Assembly: GCA_963580285.1 (NCBI GenBank)
Contig: OY757011.1
Span: 196,867,644 to 196,931,643 of the forward strand
Direction: 5' to 3'
DNA: 64,000 nucleotides
DNA from: Lucinisca nassula
Taxonomy: Eukaryota; Mollusca; Bivalvia; Lucinida; Lucinidae
This document shows positions 22,614-33,296 of this stretch, piece after piece. The notes beneath the pieces were generated by a model. That model did no database searches and was not told where the DNA came from. It saw nothing but the letters and a program-made list of their open reading frames with translations. How positions within the stretch are numbered: position 1 is the stretch's first letter; the number at the start of each line of letters is the position of its first letter. The position numbers and the translations under genes were made by a program.

Positions 22614-23825
22614 TACCGTAAAGATTCGGCTATAAGGCGATTTGGCTATAAGACGGGGCCCCTTTTTTAGTTTTTCTAAGGTGGTATTTTGCTTATACTC
22701 TTTTATAAGACGGGTCAAATTTTTGCCATATCTGTCGGGGCCTATCTGCTACCGCCAGATGCCATTTAGATGTGAGAAATCGGCCTTTTTTCATCAGAAA
22801 ACCCCTCTACTTACCCCTATGTCGGCAAAAGTCGGGCCGATACGTCGTATCGCTGTCGGCTCGGTACATGCCTTGCTGGCTTAGGCTACACAGACTTCTA
22901 TTTAATAGATGACAGGGGCTGACAAATCTATTTCCCGGCCGTCCGGGACAAGACCGAAATCACGCCGGGCAGGTGCACTTTGACCTTATGACGCTCGGTC
23001 GGGACAAGTCAAAAAAAAAAAATCGTCAACAACTGCCAGTCTTTTTGAGTCCTAACATACGGTAAAACTAGACCAGTAATTAAATCGCTGTCAATTGAGA
23101 GACAAACCGTCTGTGTATTTATTACCGTTCAAGGATGGCACTATTTTTAATCCCTGTCGTATAATTGCCACCCCGCGGTGCGTGTCGATAAGGTGTGAAA
23201 ATAAGGTCAAGTTATGTCTCTAATTTGCGTTTATCCTCCAGTCATAAAATTTTAATCCACAATCAATGTGAAAATGATTTAATTGCTCCTCAGACTATTA
23301 GCTACATCTAACGGTACATGTTTGCATTATAAAATCGGACTATTCCATGATCTCATGAATGGTTATGTTTTGGCGCCAAATAGCAGACGTTGGCGGGAAA
23401 AGTCGAATGCTGTTGTTGGTTATTGACACGGAGCTTCTAGGGATAATTCGGGAGCTGTGCAATGCACTGATTTTCTATCCGCCTCTATTCACAACCGCTT
23501 AGCTATCGGGAAAATATTTTTTACCCGTTCCAAATATTTTTTTTTATGAAAGAGATACATGCAATGACATTAAACATGTGTGGGGATAATGGCGTAGGAT
23601 GACGTCATTTACCGAGCGGGTGCAGAAAAATGGTAGCGGTGGTTTGTGGGCGGCGATTTATATCAATTCAAAACTCACCGATCGGCTTTTTCCGTATGTC
23701 TGGTCTTCGGCGGACATTGCCGGAAAAAAGCCTGCAGTCCATGACCTCGGCTATAAGACGGGGTCACTTTTTTGGGCTCATTTTGGAGGGAAAAATCCTC
23801 GTCTTATAGCCGAATTTTTACGGTA
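22614..23825. mobile_element. 1.2-kb terminal-inverted-repeat element
   Basis: The first 26 bases (start TACCGTAAAGATTCGGCTAT) and the last 26 (end AGCCGAATTTTTACGGTA) are inverted with about one or two mismatches. The motif CTATAAGACGGG is repeated just inside both ends (near 22648, 22703 and 23752). GC content is higher than around it. No transposase frame survives, so it is non-autonomous. The flanks allow a 2-bp TA duplication, but the superfamily is not identified. Confidence 0.8.
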
Positions 23826-24160
23826 TATTTCATTGTAGACACTGCACTGTCCAATCAGAATACATCTTAAATGTCAATCAGATCTAAAAATGGAAAAAAG
23901 TGCTTGCCACAATAAGACCAATCGATGTATATTTCTTGATCCAGTTTTAGACTACTTTGATGAATGACATTTTGCTTGTCAAGCTAACTTGATGCAAAGA
24001 GATGCATTGAAAGGTACTTCATCGAAGTTTGAACGCTTTTGTGTCCACAGGTGTAATAGTACCACAAGGTGTGGCTCTTTAATACTACATCATTCAACTG
24101 CATTTTTGTTTGCCAAGTCTTCTATTGTTAGAAGGGTTGCTAAACTTTTTAGGCCATTGA
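23826..24160. other. non-coding, nothing recognised
   Basis: Intron sequence without a supportable feature. Confidence 0.5.
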
Positions 24161-24164
24161 TCCT

Positions 24165-24560
24165 AACTATTTAGACAGACAGGCCTAAGCAAATAGTGCA
24201 GACCCAGATCAGACTGCAGTCTGATCAGGTTCTACACCGTTTGCCATTCCGTATCCACTTTTTGGACTCCTTGCTGGATTGCAAAAAAAAATTTGTTAAA
24301 ATTTTAGGAGAATTAGAGCAAGTCCTGAAGGTGTCCAGACTTTAGGATTTTTACAGTTATCTTAAGTATTGGGATGGACAGGCCTAAGCAAACAGTGTAG
24401 AGCCAGATCAGACTGCTCCTGAGGAGCAGTCTGATCTGGCTCTACACTGTTTGCCATTCCGTATCCATTTCTTGGACTCTTTCCTGGATCATATAATATA
24501 AACTTGTTAAAATTTTAGGAGAATTACAGCAAGTCCTCAAGGTGTCATACTTATTGCATA
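24165..24560. mobile_element. two tandem MITE-3 copies
   Basis: The units at about 24165-24365 and 24370-24560 share ACAGGCCTAAGCAAA, the hairpin core, TTGCCATTCCGTATCCA, TTTTAGGAGAATTA and CAAGTCCT. The second has a nearly perfect stem (AGACTGCTCCT / AGGAGCAGTCT). The head-to-tail arrangement suggests duplication or repeated insertion at one site. Confidence 0.75.
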
Positions 24561-24749
24561 GGCAACCAGCAAAGGCTCAGGTGAGCCTACACATATGTGT
24601 AGTCTGATCAGAACCTTTGCTGCTCCCAAACTTGTCAAGGAGAACTTCAGGTAGCCTCATGCAAGAAATCAAGCTTCTGACCTACATCCATGTGACATAG
24701 TCCATACTGCCAAACACGTATTTTCTGATGACAATTTGTGATATTTTTT

Positions 24750-24930
24750 TTTTCGATTTATTCACCATATTTGCATGAATTGCTGGTTCCCAGCTTTCAC
24801 ATTGTCAATATTGGAAAAACAGGTAACCAGACCCCCCTGACCTTTCAAGGTCAGGGGGGTCTGGTTACCTGTTTTTCCAACACTGATAACCTTCAGACTA
24901 GGAACCAGCAGATAATGCAAATAAGGTGAA
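24750..24930. mobile_element. MITE-5 palindromic element
   Basis: A perfect central palindrome is built on AACAGGTAACCAGACCCCCC and GGGGGGTCTGGTTACCTGTT around CCTTTCAAGG (about 24818-24880). Outer arms are ATTCACCATATTTGCATGAA and CAAATAAGGTGAAT, less well matched. The second copy at 27158 is inverted relative to it. Confidence 0.8.
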
Positions 24931-25182
24931 TACTGCAACATAGGCAGTTCTAATGAGTACCCACAACCAATGTTTTGGAACAGGAATAAGAAAAATAATA
25001 TATACCCTGTAAACCCAAGTTTTCACTATATCATGTGGAGTTTACAGAGGTGTCAGTCACACAGACTTGTTAGCTTGATGTCTTAGTTGACTGTACATGG
25101 CCGTTTGAAGATTATATATCAGGGAATGCTAAGGTTCCATTTCTCATGTATTGGCTTATTTACTTTTTTATTTGTTTTTCAG

Positions 25183-25260
25183 ATATTTGGAATATTACTT
25201 GCCTATTATATGATAAGAAGGGTACGGGAAAACAAGATGTGGTACAGAGTTGGAACTTGA
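25183..25260 (+). CDS. tetraspanin terminal exon, TM4 and tail
   Basis: 26 codons including the TGA stop, in phase 0 after GTTTTTCAG. The peptide IFGILLAYYMIRRVRENKMW completes the fourth membrane helix and gives a short basic cytoplasmic tail ending RVGT. The gene therefore spans at least 12.8-25.3 kb, with introns of 1.2-4.6 kb filled by repeats. Confidence 0.92.
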   Translation: MFGILLAYYMIRRVRENKMWYRVGT

Positions 25261-26340
25261 TCACACCACCAGTTTGAAGCAATACTTAATGTAACTTGGA
25301 TCTGTCTTTCCAAGATTGGTGCAGTGCTCTTGCAAAGCTGTAGTCACTTTTTTTGAGATGATAACAAATTTTAGCCAGCTCAAAGAAATTCTTACTTCCT
25401 TACATTAACAACCAGGAATGACTTGATGACCAGGAATGTCATGTAACTGCCAGTTAAACTGTGTAATTTGCTGTTGAAATTTATACGACCAATGTCGAGG
25501 AAAATATGTCACCTTTCTTGAACAACAGATAAAGAACTCCTGGACTTGACCCTGGAGTTATCCTATGAAGCTTGTTCTACACAGGACAGGATAAAATTTG
25601 AGAATTTTCACATATTTGATGTGCACTGGTTGAATACAACATGATGTATGTGGTTGTTTAGGTTGACATCACGGTATATTTTTGTGTTGTCGGAAATTGA
25701 AGTGAATGCATCATTAAAAATCGATGCTAAGAAAGGAAAGGTGTGCAAGAAAATGAACCTTACATGGGTGTGAGGGGTAGATAGAAAAATATTAATCCCT
25801 CAAGATCACAGTCCGGTGTCACTCGGCAAGCCTCGTATTGTTGGACTTTGACCCTTTGGACAAACTTTTCTATCAAAAGCTCACAACCATGAACAGTTAT
25901 TATAGTGCATCCACACAATCTGATAAGAGTCTATGTTGTGCACTATATGAAATGCCCATTGATTCAAATCTTCATCTGGGAAGACTGCTCTGACAGATTG
26001 GTGCATACTGTAATGACCCTAACTATTGACACACACAGGCCCATGCAAACAGTGCAGACCCAGATCAGACTGCTCCTGAAGGAGCAGTCTGATCAGGGTC
26101 TACACTGTTTGCCATGCTGTCTTCACTTTTTTGACTCCTTGCTGGATCACAAAACAAACTTGTTGAAATTTTAGGAGAATTACTGCAAGTCCACCAGGTG
26201 TCCGAATTTTTAGGATTTTTGTGGTAAGTTTATTTGAGTCTTCACTAAGCTCTCCTGTCTGTAGAGCTGTTGTGGTTCATATGAACATTGTCATGCCTTT
26301 TGGATATGGAACAATAAAACGCTACTACTGAACAGTGTTT
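25261..26340 (+). other. tetraspanin 3' UTR candidate
   Basis: Follows the stop codon; an AATAAA polyadenylation hexamer at 26313-26318 is the first clear one. The stretch 25500-25880 is a repeat shared with 28530-28960, and 26010-26235 is a MITE-3, so if transcribed this UTR contains mobile sequence. The extent is inferred. Confidence 0.45.
26010..26235. mobile_element. MITE-3 copy
   Basis: GCAAACAGTGCAGACCCAGA and GGGTCTACACTGTTTGCC form the stem, with AGACTGCTCCTGAAGGAGCA at the tip. It is followed by the family body (TTGACTCCTTGCTGGATCA, TTTTAGGAGAATTACTGCAA). Confidence 0.8.
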
Positions 26341-26345
26341 AGATA

Positions 26346-26650
26346 GGCCTCGATGGCCTAGTGGTTAATGCTTATCCTGCTGAATAAATTAATTTAGCCA
26401 AACCAATTCCAATCAATCAAATTACTTGATATATGCATCACAAACCATCTGATCTGGATCTTCACTGTTTGCAAAGGTGTAGGTTGTCTAGTTCAGAAGG
26501 ATAAGGGTTAAAAGCAATGACCTCTAACGGTAGGTCTGAGACGCCAAGAACTGCAATGGAAGGTTTGGTGGTTTGTCTGCAAGATCTCTGGTTTTCATCC
26601 ACTGGAATATAAGTGAAATACTCTTGAAAGGGCTGTAAAACCCAACAATA
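26346..26650 (+). mobile_element. SINE D copy split by a MITE-1
   Basis: The head GGCCTCGATGGCCTAGTGG stops at 26365. The body resumes at about 26514 (AGCAATGACCTCTAACGGTA) and ends with CTCTTGAAAGGGCTGTAAAA. The gap is exactly the MITE-1 described next. Confidence 0.8.
26366..26513. mobile_element. MITE-1 inserted at TTAA in SINE D
   Basis: TTAA lies at both borders (GTGGTTAATGCTTATCC and GGATAAGGGTTAAAAGC). Removing the element and one TTAA restores a continuous SINE D. This gives direct evidence that MITE-1 targets and duplicates TTAA, as piggyBac transposases do. The internal left hairpin arm is partly lost. Confidence 0.8.
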
Positions 26651-27150
26651 ATCAGCAGCTCTTCAGCATTGTTTTAGACTGAAGAGCAAAATCTGAATTC
26701 TTAAAGCAGCAAGTTAAAAAGCAACATATAGTGTTCAAAAGTTTATTTTTATCATTTTTCAGAGAAAATAATGCTTGACATTTAATTGGCACAGTTCTCA
26801 TGAAATGTCACACCTTATTTTCTTTGAAAATAAGGAAAAACTTTTAAAGTGTTGTCTGCTGGTTTAAAGGTTAACAGGACTTTTGTGCACGTGAGCTAAA
26901 AATAAGTATTTCTTGCCATTTTTCCACATCTATACATATTTATATTAAAACAGCATTCTAATCTGTGTCTCTGTCAGTCACATGCCATTTCTTGGGATTT
27001 CTTTGAGTTGGTCAAGACTTTGTCATGGGTTTAATTGCTTAGTATGAAATACTAACATGTCATCTTGTGTTTTTGAGGTTAATGTTTTAAGTAGAATAAG
27101 TAAATGTACCCCAGGCTTTGTGAGGTTGTATGTCAGAGGCTCATCATGTT
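26650..27150. other. non-coding, nothing recognised
   Basis: AT-rich intergenic sequence with no supportable gene or repeat boundary. Confidence 0.5.
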
Positions 27151-27157
27151 CACAATT

Positions 27158-27325
27158 CCATATTCACCTTATTTGCATTATCTGCTGGTTCCTAGTCTGA
27201 AGGTTATCAGTGTTGGAAAAACAGGTAACCAGACCCCCCTGACCTTTCAAGGTCAGGGGGGTCTGGTTACCTGTTTTTCCATTATTGACAATGTGCAAGC
27301 TGGGAGCCAGCAAATATGGTGAATC
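27158..27325. mobile_element. MITE-5 palindromic element
   Basis: Same palindrome as at 24818-24880, but with its outer arms swapped: CTTATTTGCATTATCTGCTG on the left and GCCAGCAAATATGGTGAAT on the right. It is thus the same element inserted in the other orientation, 2.4 kb away. Confidence 0.8.
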
Positions 27326-27334
27326 GTGAATATC

Positions 27335-28529
27335 CCTGTAAACCCCACTTTATATAGAAAAAGAACTAGGGTTGACAGGGTAAAGTTTGCAGATTTTTCT
27401 TATTTCTGCTCCAAGACATAGGTTGTGGGTACTCGTCACAACCTATGTTTAGAGTAAAAATAAGGATGATATCAGAAAATTGCATGTTTTCGCACTAATG
27501 TGATGTAATGGTAGTTGTTTAATGGCTATTAAGGGAAATGTATACATTATGAGGAGGCACCTCTTCCAAACATATTTGTCTCCCTTTTCAATAGAGCTTT
27601 ACTGTTGCATGAAAAATGGGTTCCATTAAGGGTAGACCCCTTTTTCTGAGGGACTCAGTTTAATACTGGAAAGCGAACAGGAAGTCATAAAAACTTCTCT
27701 TCTTTGTTAAAATGGCAGAAACGTTATTAGGTTGAATAGTAACATATTGCTAGCTGAAGTGAAGAGTGGTTTGGGGTGTTAGGCTGATTTATATTCCAAA
27801 TTTAATTTAGATAATAAATAAATTTTCTACTAACGGTGGAGGCCCTGGTCAGGTGGCGCATTCTACAGTCTCTCATCTGGGCCTGTGCTGTTTGCCTGTG
27901 TCCTGATTTCATATTTCCCATATATAATGGGTCAAAACTTTGATTACTATGTATAAATTCACTGTTACATATACTGAAACATGTGAATAAAGTGTGCAAA
28001 AGCTACTCATAATTTTAACAAAAGTGCAAGTGTTACTAAAAATTACTTACAAGGTGGTTAAGGTATTAATGCATTTATCAACTGGGATCAGGCTTATAGG
28101 TTATAAAACATTTTTCATGCTCAGCTCTCATGTGCATAGAATTTGTCCTGCTCATAAATTTAAAAATGCCAACTATTGTTATTAGAATTTATAAGCAAGG
28201 CAAACAGCATCCTTTGCTGATATGAGTTGACAAATTGCCTCATTTGTTTGTATTTTAATAATTATGAGCATTTCAAATTTCATGCTCAAGTGAGTCACTT
28301 GAGCATGAAAAAAGTTTTACATCTTGGGGCCTGGTATTGCAGTCTGAGAGCAGAGGACTTGATCAAGGCTTGGACATCATGTGTGGGACAAGGCTTTCTT
28401 TCACATCTCAAAATATATTTTTTTCTCAGAAAAATTTCAATATTTCTGCTACAAACATGTGAATGCTCATATGAGCCAGTTTTAATGAGCACTCATAATC
28501 TGTTTGTCTGAGCCAATTAAGGAAAATAA
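27335..28529. other. repeat remnants, no gene
   Basis: 27335-27480 is a hairpin relative of 11533 (TTTTTCTTATTTCTGCTCCA, ATAGGTTGTGGGTACTCGT). 27575-27665 is a decayed relative of the foldback at 20270. 27830-27930 is a MITE-2 remnant (GTGGAGGCCCTGGTCAGGTG). 28282-28308 is a perfect palindrome, CATGCTCAAGTG / CACTTGAGCATG. The rest is AT-rich. Confidence 0.55.
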
Positions 28530-28965
28530 TTTCTTGAACACCAGACAAGGAAATCCGTGACTTTACCCTAGGATAGAAATTTATGTTCTGACCCTGGTAT
28601 TCCGACCCAAAGTAGAATATAATCGTGTGTTTGATATATCCGCTGGCTGATTACGACCTCGTATGCGCCTTCATTAAGGTTGACGTCACAGCATGTTACG
28701 TGACGTCACTAAACATTCATGTAGTGTCAACACAATATAGCGGACATTGGTAACTGAAGTGACTGCATTATTAAAAATCCAAGCTAAGAAATGGAAGGTA
28801 TGCAAGAAAAAGAATCCTATACAGGTGTGAGGGGTGGATGGAAAAATCCGTCCCTCGGGATCACTATCCGGCATCACACGGCGGGCCTCATGATGCCAGA
28901 CAGTGACCCGCAGTGACGGATTTTTCCATCCACCCCTCACACCCATATAAGATTCTTATAGTATA
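28530..28965. repeat. dispersed repeat with long hairpin
   Basis: Collinear with 25500-25880 (TTGACGTCACAG vs TTGACATCACGG; GCATTATTAAAAATCCAAGC vs GCATCATTAAAAATCGATGC). The right part, 28797-28960, is an inverted repeat: TGTGAGGGGTGGATGGAAAA pairs with TTTTCCATCCACCCCTCACA around GCATCACACGGCGGG. The copy in the tetraspanin UTR has lost the right arm. Confidence 0.7.
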
Positions 28966-29340
28966 CCCCAATTAATCCTGTTTGTCTGCATATAAAGTGG
29001 GGTTTTCAAGATTGTTTATTACACAGACAAATATGATGTTCTTATAAATCAGTAAATGATTACTGACAACAATTCATCACCTGCTATCTACCTCAGGAAT
29101 GTTACCCACTACCCTCACTGCCTTTTATTTTATTACACTTTTCCATCTTTATAATTATATTGGTCAGTTAAATCATGAAGCTTGGCATGAGAAAACTAAA
29201 TGTTGAGCAATATTTCTTACCTGTCATAGTCAGCACATGCTCCATAATGCATACTTAATTTGGTGCCTATAACATTGCATCCCACAAAACTATCACACAC
29301 TAGTGCAGAACTTTGAATTTAAGATGAAAAAAAGCCATAT
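28966..29340. other. non-coding, nothing recognised
   Basis: AT-rich; no supportable feature. Confidence 0.5.
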
Positions 29341-29344
29341 TTGA

Positions 29345-29660
29345 AGGGGATTGGGTACACTTTTAGGGGAAGCAACTCTTGCAAAAGTATTTTTGTCTCC
29401 CATGTCAATAGGGGTCAACTCTTAAAGGAAAGAATTTGCTCCTGAGGAGCAAATTCTTTCCTTTAAGAGTAGACCCCTTTTCAGAGGGACAGGGCTTGTA
29501 GAAAAATGAACAGTGTGGTCCCTGATCAGATTGCTCACATAGGAGCAGTCTGATTTCAGTCTGATTTCTGTCTACACTAATTGCAACAATGGCTTTTAGG
29601 GTAACCAACAAAGATCAAAGCAGACAACAACTGTTGTGATTGGCGTCTTAAAGCTTGAAA
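29345..29660. mobile_element. foldback element and MITE hairpin
   Basis: 29418-29470 repeats the palindrome of 20348-20388 (AAAGGAAAGAATTTGCTCCT and its complement) within the same surroundings (TTGTCTCCC, TCAATAGGG). At 29505-29585 follows a MITE-3-like hairpin (GATCAGATTGCTCACATAGG, GAGCAGTCTGAT), then CAACAATGGCTTTTAG shared with 19480. Confidence 0.65.
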
Positions 29661-29847
29661 GTGTTGATTTGTTATTCTATGAAGGTTGAATCTCATATTT
29701 TTGTCATACTGTGTGTACATGAATGTTTTTTTGCTCATCCCACATATCCTTTACAACGTAAACTTTCACTCTGTTAGTTTGTTCATATTGTTGTACCTTT
29801 TTCATAGTGTGCTGAATCTCAACATGTTTTTAATTTTTGTCATCCCA

Positions 29848-29985
29848 GCAGGCGCACATCGCTAGTGCAACGTCAAATCAACGTCATTGCAATGTCACGA
29901 CATTGCATCAACATAGATGACATTGCATAAAAGTCTTGACGTTGCAGCAACGATGTCACAATTACATCATGTGCCTGCTGGGATG
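29848..29985. mobile_element. short TIR element
   Basis: ATCCCAGCAGGCGCAC and GTGCCTGCTGGGAT are inverted ends. The interior is rich in ACGTCA / TGACGT words (CAACGTCAAATCAACGTCAT, TTGACGTTGCAGCAACG) and forms a secondary stem. Confidence 0.75.
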
Positions 29986-30099
29986 TAACCATGCAGCTTT
30001 GGCATAAACAAAGCCAATGCAGTATATTGTATTTTCAATTAATATTTATATAATGGAATGTTTTATTTATTAACACTTTAAGTACTAATCATTACTAGC

Positions 30100-30435
30100 A
30101 GACAGCTTTTTATCCCCACGCTTTTCAAAGAAACAGTGGGGATATTGTAATGCTCTTCGTCGTCCGTACGTACATCCATCTGTCTGTCTTACCAGAGAAC
30201 TCCTCTAGACGGTTATAGATAGAAACTTGAAACTTTGGGAACTGATAGATCGTTGGTCTGGGGAGCGCATGACACTTTCAGAATTTTGATCACACCCCTA
30301 GGGGTGGGGCCGGCGGGGGGGGGGGGGGGGGGGGGGGATTTACAGAACATGGTCATGTAACATATCAAAACGAACAGCATGATGAGTAGGATTATGTAGT
30401 ATTGTGGGGATATGCGAAGGCAAGCCATCCACTGT
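30100..30435. repeat. tandem-type element remnant with poly-G
   Basis: Starts CCCCACGCTTTTCAAAG and AACAGTGGGGATAT and ends GTGGGGATATGCGAAGGCAA. One unit contains GGAACTGATAGATCGTTGG, related (reverse strand) to 14008 and 14312. A run of 23 G lies at 30315-30337. Confidence 0.6.
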
Positions 30436-31064
30436 GCAATTCTAGTTTCAAAGTATTTTTATCTTATTTTTCCGACATAACAAATGATTTGTCTGCCTAG
30501 ATTGACATATATTTCAAGCCTTTTTTCACTGTTAAATAAGAAAAAAAATAGATTGTTGTCTGCTGTAAAATTTTGTTGTTCTCTAATGGTTAATTTTTGT
30601 TTCAGTGCAATGTGTTTTATTAAGGAATATTCTATAAGGACTGTTCTGTATTTACTTCTTTATTTCATGTATAACTAAAGCCCCTGTCACACTATGCCGC
30701 ATTTCCACTGTGATGGAACGGCGTTGTTTAATTTTCTAGAAAGCCGCGAGATCGCAAGAGATATGGGATATTTTTCGTGAACATGGACTTGTCATGGCAT
30801 CCTTACAGCGACCAAGACGTTGCTACGGAGTTAACATGGCGATCTATCACGATTCTGCGGCATTGTTGATGGTGATTGTATGTGCTCTCACAGCACCTCC
30901 ACTGTGCTTACACGGCACTAACTCTGCGTGCACTGCACTTTTACAGCGCTCACAATGCGTGCACTGCGCTTTTATGGCGCTCATACTGCGCTAACGGTAT
31001 GTTGAAGACGTTCGTTTGCACTATAAAGCTAAGTGTAAACAGACATCTTCATCAGTCAAACAGT

Positions 31065-31290
31065 TTTGTATGATTTGAGGTTTAAAGTCCCCATCAACAC
31101 AGTATAGGTCATTTTAGAGACGTTGCTTCCAGTTTTGTGGGACTTTTACCCGACATTGAGATGAAATGACATCTCAATCCCTGCCGCCTAATGAAACCAA
31201 TAGGGTTAATAAGCACGGATCGTCCGACTCGCTCCCCTTTGCCTGGGCAAGCTTAGATTCCCTATGCGGTTTACCAGAACTCGTGCCGTC
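31065..31290 (-). mobile_element. SINE A copy
   Basis: Reverse-strand copy: tail GATTTGAGGTTTAAAGTCCC, middle GTTTTGTGGGACTTTTACCC, and GCCTGGGCAAGCTTAGAT near its truncated 5' end. Confidence 0.75.
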
Positions 31291-31424
31291 AGAAGCAAGT
31301 CCACCACCATCACTGCAAGCAGGAGCAAGTCCACCCCCATTACCTTATCAACCCTCGGATTAGTCACCACAGAAGACAGTACTTAATCAAACTTTATGTT
31401 GTCAGTCTACTCTAGCCTCTACAA

Positions 31425-31735
31425 GCGGGTGCCCTCCGCCCATCGGGACTGGAAGAAATAGGTGGACTGCATGATGCTTCCACAGAGAGCTGAAACCGAC
31501 CTCAAATGAGTACTGGTAAAATGCTTAGAGGATCTAAACCTACCCAGGCAAAGCGGTATGAGACAGACCGTCCATGCTTATAAACTCTAATGGTTTCATT
31601 GGGCAACAGGGCTTGAGATGTCATTTCATCTCAATGGCGGGTAAAAGTCCCACAAAATTGGAAGCAACGTCTCCAAAATGACACTTCACTGTGTTGATGG
31701 GGGACGTTAAACCTCAAATCAATCAATCAATTATA
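31425..31735 (+). mobile_element. SINE A copy
   Basis: Runs from GCCCATCGGGACTGGAAGAA through AATGCTTAGAGGATCTAAAC to GGGGGACGTTAAACCTCAAA and an (ATCA)n tail. It lies 130 bp from the inverted copy at 31065-31290, so the pair could fold on itself. Confidence 0.75.
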
Positions 31736-32119
31736 CAAGCGGAGCTTATAAGGCGTTGTAGGAGACCGCTGAGCGCACCTTCAGAGCTCCTGTAGCATTG
31801 TAGGAGACCTTACTGCGCTGCTATGGCTACCTTACTGCGAGCTCACTGCACTCTTATCAGAACGCCGGGTGACCGCATTTGCTTTGAGCGTGCTCAAAAT
31901 GGGTGTCTCGTTGCCTGGTGTTCTATGCGATCCAAACTGCGTGAACCTCAGCGTTCGACATTTTTCTTGGAGGCCATGAAAACATGGCCCTGGTGTGACA
32001 GGGGTTTAACCTTTTATATTTTTTTAAGGTCACACATCCCTGTGGTAAAATGACATCTTTTTAAATGACATCTATGTAACATCTAGAAAGAAGCATTTGT
32101 CAGATCAAGATTTTTTAGA

Positions 32120-32265
32120 TTACATGTATTTCTCGTCCAAATATAAATTTTGGATGCTCTTTAGAACCACCTAAATGAGGTGGTTCCAATGAGTACCCAA
32201 ATCTATGTTTTTGAGCCAAAATAAGGAGAAAAAATATTGTACCCCTGTAAACCCCAATTTTCTTC
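32120..32265. repeat. hairpin element
   Basis: TAGAACCACCTAAATGAGGT and GGTTCCAATGAGTACC form the tip. The outer arms (TTCTCGTCCAAATATAAATT; TTTTGAGCCAAAATAAGGAG) are decayed. It belongs to the family of 11533 and 58510. Confidence 0.6.
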
Positions 32266-33050
32266 ATAGAAAACAAGTGAAGGCAGTGATCAGGAATCAA
32301 TACAATTAACCCTCACCTTTTGCTTAGGCCTATATTAGGACAGATAGGCCTAAGATTTTTATGGTATATGTATTGCCATGGAAACAGACATATCAGACAT
32401 TGTTTACTTGTTGTAGTAGGTAATAGTGCAATAATATATACTTAATTTAAATAGATTATGGTACACCTAAAGCTTTTTATAACACTGTTGTTTCTGTTGG
32501 GGAGATTAAACATATTTTATTGCTTTTTTAGATATAGCAATGGGGTTGGGCTACAAGTTCTCGCAACATTAGTTACAGCCCTTCCCCTACAATAAAGATA
32601 CAAAGCAACAACATGGGGAGGAAAATATGTTAAACAGAGGAAAACCCCCTATAGATGCTAAGAACAAGATACCACCGAAACAAACAGTATGGCAAAGTGT
32701 CATGAAGATGGAAGCAAAGCTCTGGGCTCTGGAGGGTGAATATGTCAAAGAAATTCAACCAAGTGACCTAGTGTTTTACCTAACATAACCCATATTTGAT
32801 TTTGAAGGAGATATCAGAGATATCATCAAGACAGACATGTGGTAAAGTTTCACGAAGATCAAAGAAAAAATTGTTGTCTAGAGGGTGAATACAATACACA
32901 AACAACAGACGCGGTGATCACTATAGCTCACCGGCAGCATAAATTCGTGCTTAGGTTAGCTAAAAAAATAGAGCCAGAAAGAGGAATTGCCTCAGCAAAA
33001 GAGGAAGAATCACATCCCATACTGTTCATTATAACAGTTTTGGACATGAA
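32266..33050. other. non-coding, weak duplicated unit
   Basis: TGTCATGAAGATGGAAGCAA (32698) and TTTCACGAAGATCAAAGAAA (about 32847), each followed by AGGGTGAATA, mark two units about 145 bp apart, resembling a degenerate tandem-type element. No gene. Confidence 0.5.
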
Positions 33051-33054
33051 TTAA

Positions 33055-33260
33055 CCCTTATCTTGCTGTTTACGATAACCTCTATCTTTGTAAACAGTGT
33101 AGATCCAGACCAGATGGCTTCTGAAGAAGCCATCTGATCAGGATCTACACTGACATTCAGTTTATGAATTTACAGGAATAAATTACATCAAGTAATCTGA
33201 TTGGTTCAAAGTCAGAGATGGGTGTGGCTAAAATGAATATTCAGCAAGAGAAGGGTTAAG
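33055..33260. mobile_element. MITE-1 copy
   Basis: Ends TTAACCCTTATCTTGCTG and TCAGCAAGAGAAGGGTTAA. The hairpin GGCTTCTGAAGAAGCC is at about 33115-33130. Confidence 0.8.
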
Positions 33261-33296
33261 ATTGATCCAATAACCTGAGGACCAATGGTCCTTAAC

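Larger units (their letters stand above)
30676..32008. mobile_element. 1.3-kb TIR element carrying two SINEs
   Basis: Inverted ends TAAAGCCCCTGTCACACTA and TGGTGTGACAGGGGTTTA. The interior is GC-richer with repeated words (CAGCGCTCACAATGCGTGCA-like, GAGCTCACTGCACT) and no transposase. It contains a minus-strand and a plus-strand SINE A, so it is older than those insertions. The superfamily is not identified. Confidence 0.7.

Noticed and set aside
22642..22884. 80-codon frame as a transposase remnant
   Set aside because: It reads through the terminal repeat of the 22614-23825 element and has no transposase motif.
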